Source: Arabidopsis thaliana
Taxonomy: Eukaryota; Streptophyta; Magnoliopsida; Brassicales; Brassicaceae
Reading direction: 5' to 3'
DNA: 64,000 bases
Assembly: GCF_000001735.4 (NCBI RefSeq)
Contig: NC_003070.9
Coordinates: 19,825,971 to 19,889,970, forward strand
Part shown: positions 24,290 to 36,907 of the stretch, piece by piece
Numbering within the stretch: position 1 is the first letter of the stretch
Layout: each line of letters starts with the position of its first letter
Notes under the pieces: generated by a model
The model's input: only the letters and a program-made list of their open reading frames with translations
Told to the model about the DNA's origin: nothing
The model's database searches: none
Made by a program: the position numbers and the translations under genes

Positions 24290-25465
24290 TTAATGGCGAG
24301 AATCGGATGAAGCAGAGGACGGCTTGTTGTCGCCGCCGTGCTCCTCTTGTTCGCCTTGAAACCGTGCTGGTATACGAAAACCGGAGAATTCACCACTTGA
24401 AGCAAATGCAATGCCTGGAATAGCAGATTGGTGAATCCCGGGAGGGATATGGTAGGGATGATGATGGTGGAGATCGTCAGTGGTCATGGACTGCTGATGA
24501 TGATGATGATGATGGTGAGGATCAAACCAAGCACGAATCATAGGTGTGTTAATGGACTGAAGGGGACCCCTCTGTGATAAAAGCTGACTTTGGCTATAAA
24601 CTGGATGCAACGACGACGGAGAAGCAAACACAAATCCTCCGGTACTTCCGGCGGATTCAGCTGCTCCGACGTTGTTCCATGACACTAGTCTCTGTATCTT
24701 TCCAAATTCCGGTGACTGATGACTCTGTTCCCAGCTTGCCGTCGATGAGTCAAACGCTAACTGATTATTGCTCTGGCCGGAGAACAGAGCAGGTTCTGTT
24801 TGATTAGGAAAAGGTGGACCATTTTGGAAAGATTGAAGCGAGAGACGAAGAAGATCTTGGTTCTGTGTATTGCCTCGTGACGGTGGCTGATGATGATAGC
24901 TCTGTTGCGTTGAAGCTACCGGAAAAAACGACTTTATAGTGTCAGCTATCGAATCAGAATCCATTGACGCCGGAAGAAAACTCGATTCGTTATCTTCTTC
25001 TTCTCCGATTCGATGATGCTCTGTTTCTTCCGGTTGTGGCGGTGGCGGAGAAATTAAAGTTTTGGTTTTTCTGGGTTTAGCGTTAGCAGCAGCGGCGGCG
25101 TGTTGACGAAGAGTATCGGCGGGGTTCCAAGGAGGAAGCTGAGCAAGATCATCAATGGCGGATTTAGCTTTAGTAATAAGCCAATCAACAGCTTTACTTG
25201 GTCGATCAAAACCAAGTCTATCTTGAACATCGTAGAATTGAATCGCCGTCGGAGCTGAGAGTCTCACGCGCCGGTCACGTGGTCCTTTCGCTGTACATAC
25301 TTTACTATGTCTGTCTTTTCTTCCTGTTGACCGAACAATGTGACCTCCTTGTACCTCCACAATCTCGCCGCAACCACCACCGTTCTCCGTCGCTGATTGG
25401 TGGTGTCTCATCTCTAGAAGAGGCGGCGACGGAGAATCTAAGAAATGGTCGTTATCTGGTGCCAT
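24290..25465 (-). CDS. TCP3: TCP3, class II CIN-type TCP transcription factor, 391 aa
   Basis: A single coding exon gives 391 residues. The TCP domain spans about residues 49-107: a basic region ([23 protein letters not shown]) followed by helix-loop-helix ([23 protein letters not shown]). The rest is low-complexity, with a His-rich run near residue 320 and Gln/Ser stretches. The peptide QRGPLQS near 298-304 is encoded by the miR319 target site. CIN-type TCPs bind GGNCCC-type sites, limit cell proliferation in leaves and promote differentiation; TCP3 (AT1G53230) is repressed by miR319 and by TIE1. The 5' UTR carries a GAA repeat at about 25643-25664. Confidence 0.97.
   Translation of the reverse strand: MAPDNDHFLDSPSPPLLEMRHHQSATENGGGCGEIVEVQGGHIVRSTGRKDRHSKVCTAKGPRDRRVRLSAPTAIQFYDVQDRLGFDRPSKAVDWLITKAKSAIDDLAQLPPWNPADTLRQHAAAAANAKPRKTKTLISPPPPQPEETEHHRIGEEEDNESSFLPASMDSDSIADTIKSFFPVASTQQSYHHQPPSRGNTQNQDLLRLSLQSFQNGPPFPNQTEPALFSGQSNNQLAFDSSTASWEQSHQSPEFGKIQRLVSWNNVGAAESAGSTGGFVFASPSSLHPVYSQSQLLSQRGPLQSINTPMIRAWFDPHHHHHHHQQSMTTDDLHHHHPYHIPPGIHQSAIPGIAFASSGEFSGFRIPARFQGEQEEHGGDNKPSSASSDSRH
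24552..24572 (-). promoter_or_regulatory. miR319 target site in TCP3 mRNA
   Basis: Read on the plus strand, this 21-nt site resembles miR319 itself: GGACTGAAGGG is shared exactly and the remaining differences are few (the miRNA has AGCUCCCU where the site's complement has GACCCCTC). The transcript is therefore complementary. TCP2, 3, 4, 10 and 24 are the established miR319 targets. Confidence 0.93.
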
Positions 25466-28400
25466 TGATGAAGCATATTGTGGAAATTCAAGGTCGTTGA
25501 TGGTGGTGGTGGTTGGATTATGACGGCGGCGGCGACGGCGGTCGTTAACCGCCGAGGAATCCAGAGTCGTTCGATTTATTTAATTCAACATTTTGCCTCT
25601 CCTCCAAATCCCAAACCCTAAACACGCCAACAAATCAAAGATGAAGAAGAAGAAGAAGAAGAAGACGTAATTGAATTTTGCAGACTAACCCATGACTAAA
25701 TTTCTCTTCTTTTGTCTAAAGATTGTTTCTTTTTTAGAATTTGTCTCTGTTTCTGAGAATTCAAGAAGCAAAAACAGAGGAAGCAAGAAGAGAGAGAAGA
25801 GATAGAGAGATGTGGAATTGACTAAACGAGAATCCAGGAAAGCTCTTTTTAATTTTTTGTTTCTGGCCGGAAAATTTACAGTAACGGTAAAAAAAGGAAG
25901 AGATTTTGGGGTTTGGGGAAGAGAGGGAAATGGTAATGGAAGGAGTGTGTTTGGTCATAAAAAGAGCTCTCTGATACTCATCATCATCACTTGTGCTTTT
26001 ATTTCATTTTTAAAGTGTTTTCTTATTTTATATTATATATTTTATGGTTTTTCTAAATGAAAAACAAAAAGCTTTTGTCCGATTCATCATGTGGAAATAT
26101 TTTACATGACATTTCGAATTGTATTAGCTATATACATTACAATGGATATATTTTGGTAGAGGTTACTGTAAGAATATCAACACATATACATAGTCCTCTT
26201 AGGTTTGGTTCTGACTACCACTATTTTTTTTTGTTAAAGATGATAGAAACTATAAGCACTAATAAACCCAAATTTTACCAAGTCAAAGATTGTTCTGTAC
26301 TGTGTTAGAAAATATTAATACAGAACTTTTGAGGTAGTAAAGGTTTTGGGTTGTTGGAAAAAAAGACAATACAAGAAGATTTCTTTTATAATAAAAACTA
26401 AAAAGTAAAGCTTTTAGATCTGTTGGAGAGTTGGAGACACTAATAATTGGGCGGTATAAACTAATATTGATGGTATTATTTTAAACAAATAAAGTATTAT
26501 TTTCATCGAATCAAATTGTATTGGTTTTAGAGGTTACACCCTGTAAAATGCATCACCAGTATCCGTAGGATTCGACAGTATCCCTATAATCAACCATTGT
26601 CTATGCTCCTTTCCACTATCTGTTCTCGAACTCCACTGTTCGTCAATCCCACTTTTAATTAACCAAACGTAGTAAAGTTTCAGATGGAAAACGAAAATAA
26701 TAGAGATACATACTTGTACATAGTTTTAGTTTAAAATTAACTTGAATTTCCTTTAAACAAAGATAAAAATGTGTATATATACGTAATTTGGTAACTCAAT
26801 CAGTTTTTTTTTTCTTTTTTGTTAACAAGGAAATCCCGAGCATTTGACATACTAATACAAGTATGGTATGTGATTAAATATGAACATTTTAGGTGTGATT
26901 CATGTAGAGATTTCAAGAGAGATATAAGAAGAAATATGTGATTGTAGATAGGAGATTTATGTTTTTTGTAAGTGCGTTTCCTACTCATCGAGCCAATCTG
27001 CATTGAATCCATAATTTTTTCTTTTACCTTCCCAAGAGAAGAAATTATCAAAACATCGTTCTACGACATGCAACATCAAATTTAAAGGCACGAAATATCG
27101 CACGGTTCACTGGTTTAGGACACAATCAATTATTGTTTTCCATTTTTTTGTCATTACCACAAATTCTCTTTCTAACTACTTCTCCATTATACACACCGAC
27201 CATGCATGTACTGTATTTTTAATTAAATACCCGTAGTCATACGAACTTTTCTGATATATAATGTATTTGGTACCATATTCTTGATCATCAAATAATGACA
27301 ATGCACACATAAAAAGATGACGTATCGATATGTAAGGCAAAGATGGAATCAAATTTCAAATAAATGTTTCCCATTGCACCTACTCAACCAAGTGTAGTCT
27401 AAATAAATTTACGAATATACCCTATAGGCTTTTAGTGTTTTTCGATCGCATGTGTGTCAGTAAGTACACTCCCCATCACCCTCATAGTCATTTCCTCTTA
27501 TCTCTCTCTCTTAAGTTATTTTCCCCAATATTTATTCCTTTCATTTATTTTTGTCAACTTGTTTTTCCGATAAAGAAATAAACACAATTTTTTCTGTCAA
27601 TTTCCTAGTTTTATTTCGTTTATTTCCATTGTCTTATTTTTTTCCGTAATAAAAGAAATTAAAGCACTGTGAAAAGTTATAAATTCATTCTTCCATTCCC
27701 TTTCAAAATGATTAGTTTGTATTAAGTCATTTTCAGGGGAATTGTAGTAAAATATTTTATTTTTATTCGTCTTTATAATTTTACATAAACTGATTATTTG
27801 ATTTGTTTACAAGAGTTAGATGGTCAAATAGTGTTTCCTCTAACATGAACAGTTTTAAAGGGCAATACACAAAAACACTAACGGTAATTGTTAGAGTTAA
27901 TGAGTCTATTAGGGTCTTCTTGTATAAATCTAATACATTATACATGAGTACACAAAAGAAAGAATAAAGAATATATGGTACTAATCATATATCGAGGCAT
28001 ATTATTTGGTTTACGTGAAAAGGGATATAGAAAGGACGAATGTGGATCCAATAATCCGTTTTGCAATTTTAGTGAAAAAAATATAAGAAAGGAAGAATGT
28101 TGACACGGATGATAAATATGCATGTGCCATGTTAAAAAAAAAAAAAGTGAAAGGACGATGCTTTAATTCAGTTTTCTGGTACCCTTTTTGTCTAGAAATA
28201 AAATATTATTGTTACTTTTGTGTAACTACTGTAAAAGTAAATTGTAATAAAAGTCACAATAACCAAAAGAAGAAAAGAGAGGGCAAAAAAGAAGATGAAA
28301 CTTGGGTTACCAAACTAGTTTTGGTTTTTGATGATTTGGGCTGAAAGTGTATAGACCTTTTCTCTAACCTTTTGAATGTAAGACGAAAGGGAGCCCATGG

Positions 28401-28995
28401 CATATCAACTACTCCGAACCAAAATATGTAAAATCGGTTTGGAGCGGTTAATGTTGGAAATCTCATATTTTTAACAAAAGTAAAAAACTAAACTATACTC
28501 GACAGCGAGAAAAGAAGTAAATAAACTCGTCTGATCAATCAAATGGAACCCATTTAACATCAACTCTACCTATGCAAGTCCTCCAAAACGTTAGCTTCTC
28601 AATTTGAGTTTATTTTGGTAAAATGCCAATGAAGATCACATCTGTAAAAATCTCTTTTACTTTTGGCTGAAATTTAAACTTAACCCAAAAAAGAAGAAAG
28701 TAATATCTGAGAAACAGAAAGTATGGTGACACAGACGCAGCATTAAAAAGGAACCAACCCACACTTATGATCTCTTGTTCATGAAAAAAAAGTCGCATGG
28801 TTCCAAAAAGGAAGAAAGAATTACAACTTTGACATGTTACAGTTTTTCTTTGAGTTTGGTGATTAACCAAAAAGAGCCTTATGGTTTCACTAATGGAGGC
28901 ACAAACATGGATTTTTTATTGATACAACCCGATGAAGGAGGAGGTGGCAACTCTAGCTGGAAAATTGGAAAAATTACCGAGTAAACTCGGTTTAA
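25466..28995. other. TCP3 leader and promoter, then AT-rich spacer
   Basis: 25466-25830 is likely the TCP3 5' UTR and proximal promoter, with CT/GA-rich sequence. 26000-28900 shows no gene on either strand: short open frames are AT-rich and unrelated to known families. The 3' UTR of mMDH1 probably occupies about 28700-28995. Confidence 0.6.
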
Positions 28996-30832
<1,837 letters not shown>

Positions 30833-31350
30833 TTTGGCGATGAGATGTCTAGGGTTTCTTCTGGAGAGGAAAGAGTGAGCTGACGAATCTGAAGCAATCG
30901 AAAGAAGAAAATGCTTTTTATTAATATTATGTGGTGAAGACTGAAGAAGCTGGGCGAGACACTCGATGAGATATACCACCACCCTCTTTACTTTAATCCT
31001 TTCAGGTCTTTTTCGTAATTTAATTTTTAAGATTTTTCGTCTAATTTGTTTTTGATTTTAGGGAAAAAATCTTTACACATTGTGGTGTTCAAATTTATTC
31101 CGATTTTTTTGGGTCTCTTCAGCTCTCATATTTCAATGATAAATCAAAACCGTACTAAATAAATTAATATGTACATGAAGATAATACTCATTTGGGTACA
31201 CTTTCGAGTTTATAGTAGTAAAGAGAGAGAACCTCTAAAACAAAGGTGTACTTTACTTTGAAATAGGGTAAATTGTAATTTAAGGTATTAATAAAGATTA
31301 GGCCCATTCACGGCCCATTAGTGTTCTTCATCTTCCTTATCTGTTTCTCC

Positions 31351-31390
<40 letters not shown>

Positions 31391-31714
31391 GTCTGCGCAC
31401 TCTTCTTCTTCTTCTTCAATGGCTTTCGCGTTTGAGAAACCATAAAAGGAAACTTTTCAGAGTTTTCTCTTGTCTCCTGTTCGTCTCCGTGCCGTGTATG
31501 TCACTAAATTTGTGAGTGCTTCTGCATTCTCAAACTCTTATCTCTTGTGATTTGAAATCATCTCTGAAATCAAGGATTTATAAAAATCTATTTCTAATTT
31601 GATGAAAATTATGTAGAAATTCATTGATTTATCGTTCAGGTACTGGTTGTTTGATTTTATTTGACCTATTTTGATTTCGATTTGGTCAAATACTGTTTTT
31701 GCAGAGGTTTATCA
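30833..31714. promoter_or_regulatory. Divergent promoter and leaders of mMDH1 and the NUMOD3 gene
   Basis: About 880 bp separate the two start codons. Two GGCCCAT motifs, 11 bp apart at 31301 and 31312, are site II type elements. They sit just before the plus-strand gene's (CT)n leader. The plus-strand leader contains an intron ending TTTTGCAG at about 31704. Confidence 0.6.
31353..31386 (+). repeat. (CT)17 microsatellite in the 5' leader
   Basis: An uninterrupted CT run of 34 bp lies just downstream of the paired site II motifs. It is a pyrimidine tract typical of plant 5' UTRs and is probably length-polymorphic. Confidence 0.95.
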
Positions 31715-33186
31715 ATGGAGATGAAATGCACATTTCAATCAACTCGTGCTCCATTCCAATGCGCTTGGTGGTTCCCAAATTCAATCTATTGGACTCTCAA
31801 AGAACCAATCGTTTTGAGAATACCTAATTCACTTGCTTCTTTGAGGTCTATCAGACACTTGGAGTTGAAATCTGTAGGTTCATTGTACAATGTGTTTGAG
31901 ATTCATAGGAAAGAAGTCAATTCAAGTCTTTTGGAAGTGAAAGCTATGAACAAAGATACTGAAGCTGATAGTGATAGTGATAGGAAGATTAAAGAAGAGG
32001 AAAGGAGAAGGAAGATTGGATTAGCTAATAAAGGAAAGGTGCCATGGAACAAAGGAAGGAAACACAGTGAAGGTAGAAGGATCTTTTCTTCGATTTTCTA
32101 CATTGTTTCTTCTTTGAGGCTTTGTGTAGTGAGATTGTTGATACTCTTTAACAGACACTCGAAGACGAATCAAGCAGAGAACAATCGAAGCTTTGACAAA
32201 TCCCAAGGTGAAGTCAAGTAAGATTCAATGCAAATTCAGGGACATTTTGTTGTTGTCCCATCTTCTATTGTTTACAGTGAGAAGTGAAGGAAGAAAACTT
32301 ATTTGGCAAAGAACTTTTTCTTCTCTTCAATATCTTGCAGGTTCGGAAGAAGATGTCCGATCATCAACAACCACACAGGTAGATTTGTAAAGTATTGAGT
32401 GTAGAATAGAGAACAATGAAGCTAGAGCCATATCTAAGCTAAGTTTGTCTCTTGCAGTAATGAAACCAAGGAGAAGATAAGAGCTTCAGTGAAACAAGTT
32501 TGGGCAGAACGGTCAAGATCGAAGCGATTAAAGGAGAAGTTCATGTCATCGTGGTCAGAAAACATTGCAGAAGCTGCAAGGAAAGGAGGAAGTGGCGAGG
32601 CAGAACTTGACTGGGACAGCTATGAAAAAATAAAACAAGATTTTTCATCTGAGCAGCTTCAGTTAGCTGAAGAGAAAGCAAGAGCTAAGGAACAAACCAA
32701 GATGATAGCAAAAGAAGCTGCAAAAGCCAGGACCGAGAAGATGAGGAGAGCTGCAGAAAAAAAGAAAGAACGTGAGGAGAAAGACCGACGAGAAGGAAAG
32801 ATTCGAAAGCCAAAGCAGGAAAGGGAGAATCCAACCATTGCTTCACGTTCTAAACTAAAGAAGAGACTAACAAAGGTATAAAAAAACTACTCCGTTGATG
32901 ACTCTGAAGAATATTAGAAACCCACTTGATGATTCTTTGGTTTGATTAAATGTCTTGTCAGATTCACAAGAAGAAAACAAGTCTTGGTAAGATCGCAATT
33001 GGAACGGATAGGGTTGTTTCAGTTGCAGCTAAACTGGAGAAACTGGATTTGGATTTGATAAGGAAAGAGCGAACAAGAGGAGATATCTCACTTGCTGATC
33101 AGATCCAAGCTGCTAAGAACCAACGAGGAAGTGATGTTTTATCGAGATTTGGTCTTTTTGCCATGAAATCGATGGATTTTGATTAA
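31715..33186 (+). CDS. NUMOD3-domain, coiled-coil protein, 363 aa
   Basis: Exons 31715-32072, 32155-32207, 32341-32378, 32458-32875 and 32962-33186 join to 363 residues. At about 100-119 is a NUMOD3-like motif (RKIGLANKGKVPWNKGRKHSE). A second, weaker copy follows near 140-165 (NETKEKIRASVKQVWAER). NUMOD3 is a short DNA-binding helix first described in homing endonucleases. No GIY-YIG, HNH or other nuclease domain is present. Residues about 215-290 are a Lys/Glu-rich coiled coil. The N-terminus is Cys/Trp-containing and could be an organelle targeting sequence. This is AT1G53250 by position; I recall an automatic name mentioning H3K79 methyltransferase, but nothing here resembles DOT1. A nucleic-acid-binding role is inference. 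Confidence 0.85.
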
Positions 33187-33422
33187 CTCTTTTCTACTCC
33201 TAGTTTATAGCTTTCTCTTTTTTTCTTGTGCCACTAAATAAATAAACAAGGTTGACTTGAGGATATAATAAATAAATAGATTGACGAGTGCTGGCTACAA
33301 TAACTCATGCAGAACTTATTAGACTAAAACTCTCAGTCTCTCTCTCACAAAGCAGAGTGACAAACTGAAGAACACTGACCACAAAATGGTATCCGCTCCT
33401 ATACATGAAAACACAAGACGGT

Positions 33423-34938
33423 TTAACTCTGGTTCCTATTGGGTGGGTAAGGCTGTTGCTGCATTCCACCACCCTGACCTTGTTGTTGGTATCCACCGTT
33501 CTGCTGGTAGTTTCCAGACCATCCTCCATTCATGTTCGGTGGTGGTGGTCCCTCGTAATTCTGACTCATGTTTGGTGGCGGCAGTGAAGGTCCCCTGTAG
33601 TTCTGGCCCATGTTCGACGGTGGAGGTCCCTGATAGCTCTGGTTCATGTTTGGCGGTGGAGGTCCCTGATAGCTCTGGTTCATGTTTGGCGGTGGTGGTC
33701 CCTGGTAGTTCTGACCCATGTTTGATGGTGGAGGTCCCTGATAGTTCTGGTTCATGTTTGGTGCTGGTGGTCCCTGATAGTTCTGGTTCATGTTTGGTGG
33801 TGGAGGAGGACCTCTGTAGTTCTGGTTCATGTTAGGTGGTTGTATATGAGGAGGCATGTTTGGGTTGTTGCCTATGTGAGGCGGTGGAGGTGGAGCACCT
33901 CCCATACCTTGGTTTGGTGGTGGACGTCTGTAACCCGTGTCTTGGTTTCCCCTATCGTTCCTGCCTCCATCCGAGTTGCGAGGCCTGCGAGGGCGTCTGT
34001 TTTCATTAGTTGCATTAGCATTGTTTCTTATCCATTCTTCATGATACTTTGGGTCATAAGGAACAGCCTTTCCATCAATGAAAGGTTCTCCTGAAACAAT
34101 CAAATTTCAGAAAACCCATCAAAAACTAATTACTACTCTCTGACAAGATCAAATCTTAGTGTCCCTTACAACAATGTATATTGTGACTAGAAAGCACAAT
34201 CATCAGAGTTAAACAACATACCTCCATAGTCTTTATTCTTCCCATCCAAGTAGGAATCAGGAAGAACCCACTTAACCTTAGGCAACTCTGGATTGTTCAC
34301 ATACAAAAGTATAAGAAATCAATGCTTATAATAAACTCAAGCTAAGCAAAAGAATTAACAAGCTTTAACCTTTGATCTTATGTGAAAGATCTTCTGAAAC
34401 AAGAGCTCCAAAAGCAAAGTAGCATTTGTGCGACACAGAGTAAATCTTCATCCTTGCCTCCTCTTCACTAAAACGCAAAAATAAGATACACACTTAACAA
34501 AGTAAGACTCTAGAAACAGATCAAAGAACACTGTGGAAATGGATCTATATATATACCTGCCAACAACTTGAGCTAGGGTTTTGATGTAGTAATCAATAAT
34601 CTCGTCTCTAGAGAGATTTCCATGACAACAAACCAATGCTCGAAATCACAACCATCAAGCAAAATCGTATCCTTTGGTGGCCGATTCGACCAGTTAGGGC
34701 TCGGATCATTCAGCGAAGCGGAAGTAACCTGCGTAGACATACACCTAGCTAGAGATACACCGGCACGGACCAACGCTGAGAATCCAGAAACGAGAGAACG
34801 TGAACGATTCAACAACGAAGACGCAGATCGAGAAACAGTAGGGGAATTGGCGAGAGGAGATGACGAAGAGAAGGAACGAGTGAACAGTGAGGAAAAGGAT
34901 TTAGCTGGCCGGTGAAGGATGGAACGAGAAATCGCCAT
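33423..34938 (-). pseudogene. MORF10: MORF/RIP-family gene with frameshift (MORF10)
   Basis: Exons 34938-34557, 34467-34370, 34287-34222 and 34090-33423 follow the usual MORF layout. The first exon encodes a Ser/Arg-rich presequence (MAISRSILHRP) and the start of the MORF box (GCDFEHWFVVME). The match then jumps frame: LSRDEIIDYYIKTLAQVVG continues in another frame, with several expected residues between the two halves (EPPEGDPT in MORF8) missing. Later exons are intact: EEARMKIYSVS, WVLPDSYLDG, GEPFIDGKAVPYDPKYHEEWIRNN. The C-terminus is a Pro/Asn/Gln repeat like MORF8. MORF proteins act in organellar C-to-U RNA editing with PPR proteins. Downstream introns keep good borders, so the gene may still be transcribed, but the MORF box is broken as read here. 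I recall MORF10 being described as a probable pseudogene. Confidence 0.8.
33537..33833 (-). repeat. Coding repeat array NMNQ(N/S)YQGPPPP
   Basis: Eight imperfect units of 12-14 residues (36-42 bp), each beginning NMNQ, NMGQ or NMSQ and ending in a proline run. This is the same kind of low-complexity tail known in MORF8. Changes such as PPPP/PPAP/PPPS and NQN/NQS distinguish units. Confidence 0.9.
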
Positions 34939-35127
34939 TGGAAGATGATAAAAATGGAGAGGTTTTAGTGAAAATGGAAAAACCCCAAGCATAAATGGGT
35001 TTAGATGGATCTTTCAAATTTCAAGGATATTATGTAAAACTAAAAATTGTAGTACATATCATTACTATTTTACATTATTTTCAAAATCGTCCCATTGTTA
35101 TTTCAATTGACATGAGAAACCCATTTG

Positions 35128-35505
35128 TCACGAAATCATCATAAACAACCATATGTTGAATTCTTCTCTTTCGTCGAGGTTAGTAGAGAACATATCTGGT
35201 TGCTCAGTGGGAGTGACATTAAAAACGTCGTCTATGTATTGTAGATTAGGTATTTCAATGATACCTAGTTGAGGATCTCTCAAATAGCTTATAATCTTTG
35301 GTAGGACAAGATCCTCCATATTCGTATGCAAATGGACATTGGCAAAGTTATGTGGTAGCTCATATTCCCGTTCTGCTAAGGCCATCTTTTTGTGCTCTTC
35401 AGAGCAATACCGAGATTCAGGTGCGTAGACACATGTACAAGACCAGTACGCGAAGGCCTTATCTTTATGCACATAATGCATAACACGAAGATTGGCAACA
35501 CCCAT
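35128..35505 (-). CDS. Unrecognised 125-aa ORF, possible gene fragment
   Basis: I do not recognise the family. The frame starts at ATG 35505, with an in-frame TAG 15 nt upstream; an acceptor-like TTAGCAG lies just before it, so it could instead be an internal exon. The composition looks coding and not low-complexity: RVMHYVHKDKAFAYW, CTCVYAPESRYCSEEHKK, then a mixed Leu/Ile segment (VLPKIISYLRDPQLGIIEIPN). It ends FNIWLFMMIS. There is no signal peptide. It lies between MORF10 and ABCG10, where a short locus or pseudogene (about AT1G53265) would fall. Confidence 0.45.
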   Translation of the reverse strand: MGVANLRVMHYVHKDKAFAYWSCTCVYAPESRYCSEEHKKMALAEREYELPHNFANVHLHTNMEDLVLPKIISYLRDPQLGIIEIPNLQYIDDVFNVTPTEQPDMFSTNLDEREEFNIWLFMMIS

Positions 35506-36907
35506 TGCAGAAACCTGCTAATACACATTGTTAGGTCTAGAGAAAAAAACTCTCTCTCGCAACTTTGAAGATTTTGTTTGCTCTTTGGATTGTCGAGATT
35601 GTTTCATTTCGTGTTTTTATATTATTTTTTACTTTTAGTTTTGGATTTGAATCTTAGGTTTAAAAAAGAAAAAGAAAAATTGTGATCAAAACGACATGGT
35701 TTGATTGAAGATGATGCTAATTCATTAAACATGGGTCATTTGAGTCGACGTATGTTAGTATTAACTAACATTTGTTATTGCAGATCCTAAAATACGTGCG
35801 ACCTATAAAGTTTGGATATAATTTTTTTTTTTTTATGAATTTGGGTAAAGAATTAACATTGTACAGTATGTTTTATATAAGAAAACAATACTTTGCAAAT
35901 TGTACTGGTATAAAAATATCGTTTTTCCAGTCACCCGCTTACGTTTGGTCCAAGTTGTTTTTAATTTTATACCGAATTAAAGTTTATTAGTCACAACTTT
36001 AAGTGTTTTTTCCAAACCCAAATCAAAATTCGATTTTTTTCGTCACAACTTTGAATCAGCCCCTTCACCTTTGCAGCCACATCTAACCGAATGCCCACCT
36101 AGACAACATCTTATAATGCGTCTTTTTATTATTATTATCCAAAAATAATTAAATTAGTGAGGTTTCTTACGTGATTATTCCTTGTTAATTAAACATCTGA
36201 ATTTCCGTAAGCGAGTTCGAAACACGTAATTAAATATTGTAGGTAATATATAACAACCAAACTGGGTTTCCTCTCTTTCTTTGTTAGAAAAAACTAATAA
36301 ATTAGATAAAACAAGTTCACCAACAAGGCAAACATTTCACGGTCAATTTTTCAGCTCACCCGAATTTGAGAATCTCTAGACGAAACCAAATCTCTTTCTA
36401 ACTAATTCTTTTTTTGCTTTTCTTGTACCTCTTCACAATTTCAAAACCCAATTAAAAAAAAAAAAAAAAAAGAACCAACTACATATCTTAATTTCTTAGA
36501 TATTTTTTTTGGTCAACCAATTTCATTAGAAATTAAAAAATACAAGAAAAACAACAAATGTTTAATTTCATATAAATTTATCTAACTGTATCAATATTAT
36601 TTACGAACAAATTCTTTATTAAGAAAAACAAATTAAGCATTTTAAGCTTGGAATCATAAATATCTTTGGTTTAATTTAGTCATAGTCAAGTGCTTTTCGG
36701 TTTTCATGGAAGGCAATAAGAGAAAGCTAATAAAGTCTTGAAGCTTTTGAATGTTTGAATAATAAAGGAGAGGTTCCTTAAAGTTTGGTGTGTTAGTTCA
36801 TCTTCTCTACCATTTATTCTTCACTTAATCTCACACTCTTTGCTCAATTTGTTGATTTCTCTATCTCTCAAAGTTTGATGCTTTCTTTTTCCTTCTTTCT
36901 TTCTTAG
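35506..36907. other. Intergenic and ABCG10 promoter
   Basis: AT-rich DNA with poly-A and poly-T runs (36452-36470 and 36504-36510). The last 120 bp are a pyrimidine-rich 5' UTR before the ABCG10 ATG. No gene is seen. Confidence 0.6.

Noticed and set aside
24574..25500. Plus-strand open frames across TCP3
   Set aside because: They are antisense to the TCP3 exon and show no family features.
31353..31386. (CT)17 as part of a structured regulatory RNA
   Set aside because: It is a plain microsatellite in a leader; no folding partner is visible.
33537..33833. Regular repeat spacing considered as a CRISPR-like array
   Set aside because: The periodicity is codon-based, encodes a proline-rich tail, and the genome is a plant nuclear one.
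33386..33835. Plus-strand frame with repeated VPDSSGSCL units
   Set aside because: It is the antisense shadow of the MORF proline repeat.
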